Origin: Acidobacteria bacterium UBA823
Lineage (GTDB): Bacteria; Acidobacteriota; Vicinamibacteria; Vicinamibacterales; UBA823
NCBI GenBank assembly: GCA_002296225.1
Contig: DBHR01000015.1
Coordinates: forward strand, 16,195 to 80,194
DNA length: 64,000 nucleotides
Direction of reading: 5' to 3'
Shown one piece after another: positions 47,640 to 56,803 of this stretch. A program made the position numbers and the translations under genes. The stretch's first letter is position 1. Every line of letters begins with the position of its first letter. The notes under the pieces were generated by a model. It saw only the letters and a program-made list of their open reading frames with translations, was not told the DNA's origin and made no database searches.

Positions 47640-49592
47640 ATGATTCATCTCTCCGCCATCTCGAAACACTTCGGGACCCGCACGCTGCTCCAGGACATCA
47701 CGTGGCAGCTAGGTCCTGGCGAGCGGGTTGGGCTCTGCGGACCGAACGGCGCCGGCAAGACCACATTGCTCAAAATGATGGCCGGCTCCGAAGAGCCAGA
47801 CGTTGGACAGGTCGTCAGGCCGAACGGGTTAACGGTCGGGTATCTCCCCCAAGACGGTCTCGTCCACTCCGGCCGGACGGTCTTCGACGAAGTCAGTCGC
47901 GGTCTGCAACCACTATTGGATTTGAAGGCAGAGATGCACACCCTCGAGCACCAACTGGGTGACACGTCGGTCCCGGGAGCCGAGCACCCACGGTTACTGG
48001 AACGCTACAGTGAGGTGCAAGAAACCTTCCAGCGCCAAGACGGCTACGTGATCGAGCAACGCGTCGCAACGATCCTTCGCGGACTAGGATTCGCCAAAAG
48101 CGATGCAGAGTGCCAATCCGAGACGTTTTCGGGTGGGTGGCAGATGCGCATCGCCCTGGCCAAACTATTGCTCGGGCGACCCGGGTTGCTTCTGCTCGAC
48201 GAGCCGACGAATCACCTCGATCTGGAGGCGCGCAACTGGCTTGAGACCTACCTCGCCGGATATCCGCATGCCGTAATGCTAGTCTCGCATGATCGCTTCT
48301 TTCTCGACGCTGTCGTCACCCGCATTACTGAGATCGGCCTAAAGACCCTAACCGACTATCCCGGCAATTACACCACCTACGTCGTTGAGCGGGATGCGCG
48401 GCTCGCACGGCTTCGGGAAGCTAAGCGCCGACAGGACGAGGAGGTCGCCAGGATCCGGCAGTTCGTAGATCGATTTCGGTATCAAGCGACCAAGGCTGCA
48501 CAGGTACAAAGTCGCCTGAAGATGCTTAACAAGATCGTGCCGATCGAAGTGCCGCCTGTACACAAGAAGATGCATTTCCGCTTCCCGAAGTGTCGCAAGA
48601 GTGGCCGAAGTGTGATCGCACTAACCGGTGCAAGCAAAGCCTACGGCACGAACGACATCTTCCGTCCGCTCGACCTGATGATTGAACACGGCAGTCGGAT
48701 CGCGCTCGTCGGACCGAACGGCTCGGGTAAGTCGACGTTGATGCGGCTCCTCGCGGGCACCGAAGCGCCTGACACAGGCACCCGCACCCAGGGGCACCAA
48801 GTCACTATGCAGTACTTCGCACAGGACGAGGCGGCACGTCTTGACCCGATGCTGACTGTGCACGACACGCTGGTCGGGGGTGCCACGTTCGACACGGTAC
48901 CTGCCATTCGCAACGTCCTTGGTGGATTTCTCTTCTCGGGCGACGACATCGATAAGAAGGTCGGCGTGCTGTCAGGCGGCGAACGGACCCGGCTAGCGGT
49001 GGCGCGTATGCTGCTGCGCCCAGCTAACACGCTGCTGCTCGACGAGCCGACGAATCATCTAGATATCGATTCGACGGACGTGCTCCTCAACGCGCTCGTG
49101 GCTTTCAGCGGCACACTGATCTTCGTATCGCACGACCGCTACTTCGTAGACAGGTTGGCGACGCAAATCATCGAAATCGGCCGGGGGGAGGCGGTCGTCT
49201 ATCCAGGCACCTACAAGGAGTTTCGCTGGAGCCGGAGCCAACGGGCGGAGGCGCCCGAGACGCTGCCAAAGCAACTGGCCAAGCGCGACCCACGACGAAG
49301 TACACGGGTGGCCGCGGCCGCAGAACGCAAACGCGCTGCGGCGGAAGCACGCAAACGCCAGCGTGCGATCAATGCTCAGCGCCACCGCGTAACCGCGCTG
49401 GAGCAAGTGATTAGCGACCGTGAAGCTGCCCTTAAGGAAATTGAAGCGACGATGAGCCAGCCAGATTTCTACAGCGATCGTGAAGTGGCTAACGCCCTGA
49501 TTGCACAGCACCAGGCTTTGATGTGGGAAATCGGCAATTTAATGCACCAGTGGGAAGGGTTGCAGACAGCCGCGCAGGAGAGGCTCCACTGA
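47640..49592 (+). CDS. ABC-F family ATPase (Uup/YheS/Ettа-like)
   Basis: 650 residues from ATG 47640; TTG at 47616 is in frame. There are two ATPase domains without membrane segments. Domain 1: GPNGAGKT (34-41), FSGGWQMR, LLLLDEPTNHLD. Domain 2: GPNGSGKST, LSGGERTR, TLLLDEPTNHLD. A P-site-tRNA interaction motif linker lies between them, and a basic coiled-coil C-terminus (KRDPRRSTRV to about residue 630) resembles Uup/YheS. ABC-F proteins act on ribosomes, e.g. resolving stalled translation or giving antibiotic resistance; the type cannot be told. Confidence 0.9.
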   Translation: MIHLSAISKHFGTRTLLQDITWQLGPGERVGLCGPNGAGKTTLLKMMAGSEEPDVGQVVRPNGLTVGYLPQDGLVHSGRTVFDEVSRGLQPLLDLKAEMHTLEHQLGDTSVPGAEHPRLLERYSEVQETFQRQDGYVIEQRVATILRGLGFAKSDAECQSETFSGGWQMRIALAKLLLGRPGLLLLDEPTNHLDLEARNWLETYLAGYPHAVMLVSHDRFFLDAVVTRITEIGLKTLTDYPGNYTTYVVERDARLARLREAKRRQDEEVARIRQFVDRFRYQATKAAQVQSRLKMLNKIVPIEVPPVHKKMHFRFPKCRKSGRSVIALTGASKAYGTNDIFRPLDLMIEHGSRIALVGPNGSGKSTLMRLLAGTEAPDTGTRTQGHQVTMQYFAQDEAARLDPMLTVHDTLVGGATFDTVPAIRNVLGGFLFSGDDIDKKVGVLSGGERTRLAVARMLLRPANTLLLDEPTNHLDIDSTDVLLNALVAFSGTLIFVSHDRYFVDRLATQIIEIGRGEAVVYPGTYKEFRWSRSQRAEAPETLPKQLAKRDPRRSTRVAAAAERKRAAAEARKRQRAINAQRHRVTALEQVISDREAALKEIEATMSQPDFYSDREVANALIAQHQALMWEIGNLMHQWEGLQTAAQERLH

Positions 49593-49661
49593 GTTTCGCA
49601 GGATGCCGGAGGGCTCCAACGGACTCGGCGTAGAAGAACGCCGCCTCGCCGATGCCTGCCC

Positions 49662-50717
49662 TCACACGCGTGACGAGCTGATTTCTGGCGATCTTTGATC
49701 CTTAGTCCCTTGTTTCGACCGTGGGTGTAATTTCTTGTAATCCTTCGACAACTGGGCGAGGTCCACGTGGGTATAACGCTGCGTCGTATCTAAGCTCGCA
49801 TGTCCTAGCAGTTCCTGGATAAACCGCAGGTCAGCACCGCACTCCAGCAGGTGCGTGGCAATCGAGTGGCGCAGTGCGTGCGGACTGATCTCGAGCTTCT
49901 TCGAGCACGCCGCCTCATATCGGCGGACAAGGCGGTCGACACTACGCGTCGACAACCTGCCGCCGCGGTAGTTGACGAACAATGGCTTCGCACCATCGCG
50001 CCTGCGCTGCACCAATCGGATTGACAGTTGCGTCGGCCGCACTTTCTCGATTAATACCTTACGGTCGGGTAAATACCGCTTGAGCGCGGTCCTCGCGCTC
50101 TGGTTGAACGGTATTTCCCGCTCTTTACCGCCCTTGCCGTGCACGCGGACCAAGCGGACGTTCAGGTCGATGTCTGGAAGGTCAAGCGCAACCAATTCAC
50201 TTAACCGCAAGCCCGACGCGTAGAACAGTTCGAGGATCGCCCGGTCACGACGGCCGAGCGGCGTGTCGATGTCTGGGGTGTCCATTAGTTCCGTGATCTG
50301 CTTCTGCTCGAGATGAACCGGAAGCTTCTGCACAAGCTTGGGCGGCTTAATGTACTCGCACGGGTCGTCTTCGATCAGTGCCTCTCGTTGAAGGTAGTGC
50401 CCAAAAGCCCGAAGAGCCGCTAGCTTGCGTTTAGGCGAGGCTGTCGATTTGCGGCCGTCTCGTGCAGTTCGCCGCAGTTCGTCCATAAACCCGCGAACAT
50501 TCTCTTGATTGAAATCCTTTAGCGTCACACGGTTCTTACCGCCCTTTTTCTTCGCAGTTTCCTGCTTTACTTTTCTCTTCTTGTCTCGCTCCTGCTCGAG
50601 CAGCCTAGCCGTGAAGGTGATGAACTGAGTCAGGTCGCTCTTGTAGGCGCGCACGGTGTGCGCCGACAGAGCACGATACTGCAGGTGTTCAAGAAACAAT
50701 CGGAGTTGACTGAGCAT
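49662..50717 (-). CDS. xerC: Tyrosine recombinase XerC-like, chromosome dimer resolution
   Basis: 351 residues from ATG 50717, where the conserved N-terminal SAM-like domain begins; the frame continues to 50894. Catalytic residues are R171 (GLRLSEL), K195 (GKGGKER), H280 and R283 (HALRHS), H306 (LGHAS) and Y315 (RYTHV). An unusual lysine-rich stretch, about residues 42-66, is inserted in the N-terminal DNA-binding domain. The start overlaps the trmFO 3' end by 29 bases. Next to trmFO and topA, this is a housekeeping enzyme and not a phage integrase. Confidence 0.9.
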   Translation of the reverse strand: MLSQLRLFLEHLQYRALSAHTVRAYKSDLTQFITFTARLLEQERDKKRKVKQETAKKKGGKNRVTLKDFNQENVRGFMDELRRTARDGRKSTASPKRKLAALRAFGHYLQREALIEDDPCEYIKPPKLVQKLPVHLEQKQITELMDTPDIDTPLGRRDRAILELFYASGLRLSELVALDLPDIDLNVRLVRVHGKGGKEREIPFNQSARTALKRYLPDRKVLIEKVRPTQLSIRLVQRRRDGAKPLFVNYRGGRLSTRSVDRLVRRYEAACSKKLEISPHALRHSIATHLLECGADLRFIQELLGHASLDTTQRYTHVDLAQLSKDYKKLHPRSKQGTKDQRSPEISSSRV

Positions 50718-52077
50718 CGTGTTTAAGTCCAACGTCGGCCCGCCACACAGCCAAGTCGTGAAGCGCTCGCTCGGCGGTTGCCAAACGGCGTGCCGCTCGC
50801 CGCTTCGGTGCCTGAGGAAGCGGCGGCATAATACCGAAGGTAATGTTGGTCGGTTGGTAATTGTGCGCATCGGCATGCGACACGTAGTAGGCAAGTGCCC
50901 CTAGCGCTGTGGTGCGCGGTGCCACAAGCGGCTCACGGCTGTGCACAAGAGCCGCGGCGTTCAATCCGGCCATCAATCCCGAAGCCGCACTCTCGACGTA
51001 GCCCTCGACGCCGGACAGCTGACCGGCAACGAACAGGTCGGCGCGCTGACGAGTTTGCCAAGTCTCGCGGAGCACCGTGGGCGCGTTGATATAGGTGTTC
51101 CGATGGATCATGCCATACCGCACGAACTCCGCCCGCTCCAGACCAGGGATCAGCCGAAGTACGCGGTCCTGTTCGCCCCACTTCAGTTGTGTCTGGAAGC
51201 CGACAAGACTGAAATGCTCGCCCGCCAGGTTGTCCTGCCGGAGCTGCACGACGGCGTAGGGCTGACGCGCGACACGCGGGTCAATGAGACCCACCGGCTT
51301 CATCGGCCCGAACCGCAGGGTGTCACGGCCACGACTAGCCATTACCTCAATAGGCAGACAGCCCTCGAAAAACTTTGTTTGGTCGAAATCGTGGACAGTG
51401 GCTGATTCGGCGGTTGTCACAGCATTGTAGAAACGATCGTACTCATCGGCCGTCAGTGGGCAGTTTACATAGTCGCCCGACTCCTGGCCCGGTGACGCGT
51501 CAGACGCAGGCTCAGGGGAAACGCCGCCCCACCGAGAGGCACGGAACGCGCGCGTCCAATCGATCGTTTCAGCGAGCACGATTGGGCTGATAGCGTCGTA
51601 GAAGTACAGGTGATCGGTACCAACAAACGCGGCAATATCGGCAGACAGACACTCAGATGTCAACGGGCCGGTCGCGATGATCGCCGGCTCCACCGGCGTG
51701 TGCCCCGCGGGAATTGCCTCAATCTCGATCCGTTTGACCGTGATCAGCGGGTGTGCCTGAACCGCCGTGGTAACCTCTTCGGCGAAGCGCTCGCGGTCGA
51801 CCGCCAGAGCCGTGCCAGCCGGCACGCGGGTCCGGTCCCCCACCTCCATCACAAGTGAGCCCATCCGCCGCATCTCTTCCTTAAGAAGCCCAACGGCATT
51901 TTCCAGTTTGTCACCCCGAAAAGAATTGCTGCACACGAGCTCGGCAAGGCGGTCGGTCTGATGAACGGCAGTGGGACGGTTCGGTCGCATTTCGCACAGC
52001 GTCACCCGGACACCCATCGAGGCCGCCTGCCAAGCCGCCTCGCTGCCGGCCAAACCGCCGCCGATGACGTGAACCAT
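50689..52077 (-). CDS. trmFO: TrmFO, methylenetetrahydrofolate-dependent tRNA (uracil-54) methyltransferase
   Basis: 462 residues. The FAD-binding motif GGGLAGSEAAWQA begins at residue 6, CEMRP closes the first Rossmann fold, and the family stretches TDRLAELVCSNSFRGD and FVAGQLSGVEGYVESAASGL are intact. It makes ribothymidine 54 in tRNA using 5,10-CH2-THF and FAD. Its 3' end overlaps xerC by 29 bases. In Firmicutes the gene is likewise placed between topA and xerC. It starts 123 bases after topA. Confidence 0.96.
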   Translation of the reverse strand: MVHVIGGGLAGSEAAWQAASMGVRVTLCEMRPNRPTAVHQTDRLAELVCSNSFRGDKLENAVGLLKEEMRRMGSLVMEVGDRTRVPAGTALAVDRERFAEEVTTAVQAHPLITVKRIEIEAIPAGHTPVEPAIIATGPLTSECLSADIAAFVGTDHLYFYDAISPIVLAETIDWTRAFRASRWGGVSPEPASDASPGQESGDYVNCPLTADEYDRFYNAVTTAESATVHDFDQTKFFEGCLPIEVMASRGRDTLRFGPMKPVGLIDPRVARQPYAVVQLRQDNLAGEHFSLVGFQTQLKWGEQDRVLRLIPGLERAEFVRYGMIHRNTYINAPTVLRETWQTRQRADLFVAGQLSGVEGYVESAASGLMAGLNAAALVHSREPLVAPRTTALGALAYYVSHADAHNYQPTNITFGIMPPLPQAPKRRAARRLATAERALHDLAVWRADVGLKHDAQSTPIVS

Positions 52078-52200
52078 GAACCGTGCCAGGATTACGCGTT
52101 GACTGACGCGATGCCGAGGTTCAAACGTTGCGCGTATAAGGCATCAACGATCAAGGAAAGCGTGGTCGCCGATGAACCAACTCGCACCGACGGCATTACA

Positions 52201-54834
52201 CTACACTGCTGCAAGCTCTTCAGAGCGAACGTAGTCACACTCCTCCTTATGGCAGAGTAGCTGACGACCGTGCCGCTTGGTGACTTTTTCTACGAGAAAC
52301 GGCGTCTGGCACGTCGGACAGGGCTCGAGTAGCGGCTTGTTCCAGAGCGTGAAGTCACATTCCGGATAATTGCCGCACCCGTAGAAGGCCCGACCCCGGC
52401 GAGTTTGCCGCTCAACGATGTCACCACCATCCTCCGGGCACGCGACGCCGGTGCTCTTCAGCTTCACGTAGCGGCACTTCGGGTAGCCGCTGCAGGCCGT
52501 GAACTCGCCAAACCGTCCCTGCTTAATGACAAGATTCGAATCGCAGCGCGGACATTTCTCGTCGAGCATTTGATCAGGCTTGGCCGCAGTCAAACCCTGT
52601 TTCGTCGAAATAAGCTTCCGTGTTGTTTTGCAATCTGGGTATCCCGAACAAGCAAGGAACTGTCCGAAACGACCGCGCTTAACGACCATCGGCTTGCCAC
52701 AGTTCTCGCACGTCTCAGTCGCCTCATCCTGCCCGGCATCGGCATTCTCGAGTTCACGGGTGTTCTGGCACTGACCTTCGACCTGCAGCAAGCCCCGAAC
52801 AACCAAACGCCGCAACGTCGCCCCCGCTATGGCGTGTTCGAGAAGCACCGATTGGGCCAACCCCTCCTTGGCTTCGGCCAACGTTTCCAGTGCAAGCAAC
52901 TGGCGAGGCCCAATACGGCCAAGTTTCTTCGAAGAGCCGCTCCGGGCCCGTTCCGCCAAATACGTTCTCGCTATCGGCGTCAGTTGGAAATCTGGAGAGC
53001 TACTGCACGCGAGGAAAAGACCGAAGCGGCCGACCTTGACGATCATCGGCGAGTCACACTTGTCGCAGACCTCTTCACTCGGCAGGCCTTCAGCCTTGAT
53101 GTTTGGCATCGATTTGGCCGCCTCGGTCAAATCGATGCTGAATTTTGCGTAGAAACTCTCGATGGTACCGTGGTAACTGGCCTCGCCGCCTTCAATCTTG
53201 TCCAGCGAGTTCTCGAGCTCCTTGGTGTACTCAACGTCGAGGATATCGTCGAAACTCTTGGCCAGTAGGTCTGTCACCAGCACGCCGAGTCGAGTCGGCT
53301 TGAACCGTCCTTCGATTTTCTCGGCATACTCCCGAGCCTGCAAAACCCCGATGATCGACGCATATGTACTGGGCCGACCAATTCCGTTCTCCTCGAGTTC
53401 CTTAACAAGCGTCGCCTCGCTGAACCGAGGCGGCGGCTGCGTGAATTTCTGTGCGGGACGAAGCTCCTTGACCTCCATCCGGTCCCCCGGCTGCATAACC
53501 GGCAGGGCATCGGACACAGCGGCGGCGTCCCCATTAGCGCCAGCCGTTGGGCCCTCGACCTCACCCACCTTCTCCTCGACAGTGAGCCCGTGAGCTGCCA
53601 TCCAGCCCTTGAACTTCAGCACCGATCCCTTTACCCGGAATGTATAGGGGCCGGCACCGATGTCGACCGTGGTGTTGTCGAAGCGCGCGGGCGGCATCTG
53701 TGACGCGACGAACCGGTTCCAGATCATCCGGTATAGCGTGTACTGCTCGTGCGTCATATGCGGCTTGACCGTCTCGGGGTCGTGCTGGACTGAGGTGGGC
53801 CGAATCGCCTCATGGGCATCCTGAGCGCCGGCTTTGGTGGGGAACCTATTCGGCTTCTTCGGCACGAACTCGTCACCAAAGGCTTGACCTATATGCGCGC
53901 GAACGTCGTCGACCGCCTGAGCTGAGACACGGGTCGAATCGGTCCGCATGTAGGTGATAAGCCCCACAGCCCCATCGCCGGGCAGTTCGATCCCCTCGTA
54001 GAGCTGCTGTGCAATCATCATCGTCCGCTTCACAGGCATCTTTGATGCTTGTTGGAGCTTGCTCGTAATGAATGGCGGCGGCGCGCTCTTCTTGCCCTCT
54101 TTTGTCGCCACGTCGCTCACGATAAACGGCTTGCCAGCAACGGCGTCGAGGACGACCTTCGATTCGACTTCATTGGCAACTTTGATCGTTTTGCCGTCCT
54201 GCTTAATTAGTTTCGCTTCGAACTCGGGAGGCTGGTCGGCCATAAGCCGCGCGAAAATGTGCCAGTACTCTTCAGGCTTGAACCGCTCGATCTCCTTCTC
54301 GCGATCGCAGACCAACCGTAATGTCACCGACTGCACGCGGCCTGCGCTTAAGCCGCGGCGAACCTTGTCCCACAGAAGCGGGCTGAGCTTATAGCCCACG
54401 AGGCGGTCGAGGACCCGTCGCGCCTGCTGCGCGTCGACCATCCGCTGATCGATGTTGCCAGTATGCTTGAGCGCCTCAAGAATTGCTTTTTTGGTGATTT
54501 CGTTGAACGTGAGCCGGTGAATCTTCCGCTTACTTCCACGCAGCACCTTAGCCAAGTGCCAACCGATCGCTTCGCCCTCACGGTCAGGGTCGGTAGCAAC
54601 GTAGATATCCGTAGCATCCTTTGCCGCCGCGCGCAGTTCCTTGATGACTTTCTTACGACCAGGAATCAGCTCGTAGGCGGGCGTGAACTCACCGTCGACA
54701 TCCACACCCAGTTTGCTTTTCGGCAAGTCGCGGATGTGTCCCATCGAGGCCATCACCTTGAAGTCCTTGCCGAGATATTTGTTAATGGTCTTCGCCTTTG
54801 CAGGTGACTCGACCACCACGAGTGACTTGGGCAT
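52201..54834 (-). CDS. topA: DNA topoisomerase I with a domain inserted in its first zinc ribbon
   Basis: 877 residues from ATG 54834; the frame up to 54888 precedes the start. TOPRIM motif VVESPAKAKT and TDPDREGE (D82, D84, E86), catalytic tyrosine Y295 in GLITYMRTDS. The C-terminal region has several C4 zinc ribbons: C590-C593-C610-C689, then those beginning CENC, CPRC and further ones. The first ribbon is interrupted after D615 by 73 residues (616-688; see 52771-52989). The enzyme relaxes negative supercoils through a 5'-phosphotyrosine link. It leads the topA-trmFO-xerC set on the minus strand. Confidence 0.95.
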   Translation of the reverse strand: MPKSLVVVESPAKAKTINKYLGKDFKVMASMGHIRDLPKSKLGVDVDGEFTPAYELIPGRKKVIKELRAAAKDATDIYVATDPDREGEAIGWHLAKVLRGSKRKIHRLTFNEITKKAILEALKHTGNIDQRMVDAQQARRVLDRLVGYKLSPLLWDKVRRGLSAGRVQSVTLRLVCDREKEIERFKPEEYWHIFARLMADQPPEFEAKLIKQDGKTIKVANEVESKVVLDAVAGKPFIVSDVATKEGKKSAPPPFITSKLQQASKMPVKRTMMIAQQLYEGIELPGDGAVGLITYMRTDSTRVSAQAVDDVRAHIGQAFGDEFVPKKPNRFPTKAGAQDAHEAIRPTSVQHDPETVKPHMTHEQYTLYRMIWNRFVASQMPPARFDNTTVDIGAGPYTFRVKGSVLKFKGWMAAHGLTVEEKVGEVEGPTAGANGDAAAVSDALPVMQPGDRMEVKELRPAQKFTQPPPRFSEATLVKELEENGIGRPSTYASIIGVLQAREYAEKIEGRFKPTRLGVLVTDLLAKSFDDILDVEYTKELENSLDKIEGGEASYHGTIESFYAKFSIDLTEAAKSMPNIKAEGLPSEEVCDKCDSPMIVKVGRFGLFLACSSSPDFQLTPIARTYLAERARSGSSKKLGRIGPRQLLALETLAEAKEGLAQSVLLEHAIAGATLRRLVVRGLLQVEGQCQNTRELENADAGQDEATETCENCGKPMVVKRGRFGQFLACSGYPDCKTTRKLISTKQGLTAAKPDQMLDEKCPRCDSNLVIKQGRFGEFTACSGYPKCRYVKLKSTGVACPEDGGDIVERQTRRGRAFYGCGNYPECDFTLWNKPLLEPCPTCQTPFLVEKVTKRHGRQLLCHKEECDYVRSEELAAV
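52771..52989 (-). other. In-frame insertion resembling a PriA winged helix inside topA
   Basis: 219 bases, 73 codons (topA residues 616-688). The inserted peptide runs FQLTPIARTYLAER ... IGPRQLLALETLAEA ... TLRRLVVRGLLQVEGQ, the pattern of the winged helix found in PriA between its 3'-end-binding and helicase domains. Without it, the preceding C610-SSSPD joins C689 at the normal C-x5-C spacing. It has no intein motifs. Identity with PriA is my motif recall, not an alignment. Confidence 0.65.
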
Positions 54835-55187
54835 AGCTGTAATCCTGATTCTCTTTAGGTGGGCCCGTGCCGGCGTCCAACGCGCCAATACGCACCCCCG
54901 TAATTTACGTTAGCATTTTCTTAGCACGCACGAAAACCAACAACCTTCGATACCTCGACGAAGCCCCGAAGCGAGAGGTCGAGCAGCCAGGTCAAAAAAG
55001 GGCGTTGTGAGGCCTCGATCGCCCGCCGAGACCATCCAAGTCGCAGGCTCTGCGGTAGAGAAAGGGCGATTCCGCGGCGCATTTACGCGTATTTTGACCC
55101 GAGATACCCATCTCCCCCGAGGTATCGTCCGCGCGCCCCACAACCTTTGCTACATCAGCTATAGTTTTAAGGATTCTGGGTGTCTTG
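54835..55187. other. Divergent intergenic region, topA and TPR gene
   Basis: 353 bases without a supported gene. TATAGT at 55160-55165 may be a -10 for the TPR gene but lacks a clear -35. No convincing topA promoter, terminator or repeat is seen. Confidence 0.5.
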
Positions 55188-55535
55188 ATGCGGAACGTGG
55201 CCTTGTACGCGGCTCTCCTGCTAACCCTAGCAGCGATGCCGGCTGCCGTCGCGGCTGACGAGCGGTCCGATGCGAGGCGACAGGTCGAATTCGGCATTAG
55301 GGTCGCCGAGCGCGGCTTGTGGCGTGAAGCTGCTTATCGATGGCAGCGCGCCGTGGAGATTGATCCCACCTACGCCGCCGCCTGGAACAACTTGGCCATC
55401 GCCTACGAGCACTCTGGCAAATTCGACGAGGCTCGCCGGGCGTACGAACGTGCGAGCGAACTCGAGCCGAATAACGCGACCATCGAGCAGAATTTTGATT
55501 TATTCAAAGAACTAAATGACCGGACGAGTAACTAG
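55188..55535 (+). CDS. Exported TPR-repeat protein
   Basis: 115 residues from ATG 55188 (TTG 55185 is also in frame). The signal peptide ends at AVAADE. Two tetratricopeptide repeats follow: WREAAYRWQRAVEIDPTYAAAWNNLAIAY and FDEARRAYERASELEPNN are helix pairs with the canonical A-x-Y and P residues. Such small TPR proteins are protein-interaction adaptors in the periplasm. The following lipoprotein gene overlaps its 3' end by 20 bases, which suggests a paired function. Confidence 0.85.
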   Translation: MRNVALYAALLLTLAAMPAAVAADERSDARRQVEFGIRVAERGLWREAAYRWQRAVEIDPTYAAAWNNLAIAYEHSGKFDEARRAYERASELEPNNATIEQNFDLFKELNDRTSN

Positions 55536-56280
55536 TATCGCGGCGGCCCTGGCTGTCCTCACGGCCTGCGCTGGGTCGGCGCCGCGCGAAATTGTTATCG
55601 AAACGCCACTCCAAGCAAAACTCGACATCTCGCCGTTCAGTCGTATCCTTGTCGCGGGCTTTGTCGCTGCTGGTAGCGACGAGGTTGACGCCAACCTCGA
55701 GACAGCACGCCTGCTACGCAGCCAACTCAGGAATCGATCGGACTTGCAGGTCATTGAGAGCAACGTCCTGTCGCTAGCCGACTTAGTCGGCGACGAAAAA
55801 ATCGGCGGGAGTTTCGGTGATGCGGTCCCGCTGGTGGATCCGAGCGCGATTACCGAAGAGCAACAACTAGAAGCCTACGAGCGCGCTTTCGCGGACGTCA
55901 GTTATTGGCAGCGGCTCGGCGAAGAACACATGGATCCGCTGATCGTGACCGGTACGGTACTTTTCGTCCCGCACTCACGTACCGGATTCGTCACGCAGGA
56001 ACAGGAGTCCTACGACTCTTTGGGTCGACGGCGCGTCGTGCCAGTTCGCGCGTATCGGGAACGGACAGGGTACGTACTCAGCCACAAGTTTATCTTCATC
56101 GATGGACGGACGGGCAACACTCTCTACAGCGAATCGCACCGGGAAGAGATCCTGTACGACGCCCAACAAAACACACCTGCGCTCTCCTCGTATTTCGAAC
56201 TAATGGACCGGCTGCTACCGACCTTCCTCAGCGCTCTGAGCACGCAGACCATCCGTGGCACGCGACTCTTGTTGAGATAG
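55516..56280 (+). CDS. Hypothetical lipoprotein
   Basis: 254 residues with a lipobox (VLTACAG; Cys at about 18). The body reads as an alpha/beta domain: FSRILVAGFVAAGSDEVDANLETARLL and a second SHKFIFIDGRTGNTLYSES strand. It is similar in style to bacterial lipoproteins that contain a CsgG-like or GNA1162-like nucleotide-free fold (the ILVAGF start and the DEVDAN helix), but I cannot name it. The gene overlaps the TPR gene by 20 bases, so the two are translated together. It is probably outer-membrane anchored. Confidence 0.78.
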   Translation: MTGRVTSIAAALAVLTACAGSAPREIVIETPLQAKLDISPFSRILVAGFVAAGSDEVDANLETARLLRSQLRNRSDLQVIESNVLSLADLVGDEKIGGSFGDAVPLVDPSAITEEQQLEAYERAFADVSYWQRLGEEHMDPLIVTGTVLFVPHSRTGFVTQEQESYDSLGRRRVVPVRAYRERTGYVLSHKFIFIDGRTGNTLYSESHREEILYDAQQNTPALSSYFELMDRLLPTFLSALSTQTIRGTRLLLR

Positions 56281-56458
56281 CGGGATCGCTTCACTAAGCT
56301 CGCTCAATGAACCCCCGTTTTGCGGAAATGGGTTCCGGAGTGTTATCCTATTAGGGCGCGAGTGGGTTCAGACGGGGGTCCCGTGGGAACCATCTGGGCA
56401 TACAGCAGCAACATCGGGCTACCTGGGCCACCATAGAACAGGTGAGGAGCGTCCTGCG

Positions 56459-56773
56459 GTGTACGCAATCATTCAGAACGGCGGGCGGCAGGTTCGTGTC
56501 ACGCCAGGCGCAGTCGTGACGGTCGACCGCATCCCTGAGGAAGCCGGGCACGAAGTAAGCTTCGACCGCGTGTTGCTAGTCGGTAAGGACGGCGGTCAAG
56601 TTTTAGCTGGCTCGCCCTACGTGCCCGACGCGTCGGTGACCGGCGTCATCGACGGCGTCGTCCGAGGACCGAAGATTCGAGTCTTCCGAAAGAAGCGTCG
56701 TAAGGGTATGCGACGCACTCAGGGGCACCGGAGCGTACTGACGCGTGTCCGAGTAAAAGACATTCGCGCGTAA
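56459..56773 (+). CDS. rplU: 50S ribosomal protein L21
   Basis: 104 residues starting with GTG at 56459, nine bases after GTGAGGAG. The start YAIIQNGGRQ and the RKKRRKGMRRTQGHRS end are the family's rRNA-binding parts. It is the first gene of the rplU-rpmA-obgE-nadD-rsfS group. Upstream, GAACCC and GGGTTC at 56309-56335 form a hairpin with an inner CCG/CGG pair, possibly the terminator of the lipoprotein gene or an L21 leader; no strong promoter is clear. Confidence 0.97.
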   Translation: MYAIIQNGGRQVRVTPGAVVTVDRIPEEAGHEVSFDRVLLVGKDGGQVLAGSPYVPDASVTGVIDGVVRGPKIRVFRKKRRKGMRRTQGHRSVLTRVRVKDIRA

Positions 56774-56803
56774 GGGGAACAACATCCCGGTAGGCAAGAC
56801 TCG

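Noticed and set aside
49662..50717. Phage integrase or mobile element
   Set aside because: The protein is adjacent to trmFO and topA and fits XerC; no att sites, excisionase or phage genes are near.
52771..52989. Intein or frameshift in topA
   Set aside because: The insert is 73 codons in frame, has no splicing motifs (no N-terminal Cys or C-terminal HN-Cys), no stop, and its flanks join as a normal zinc ribbon.
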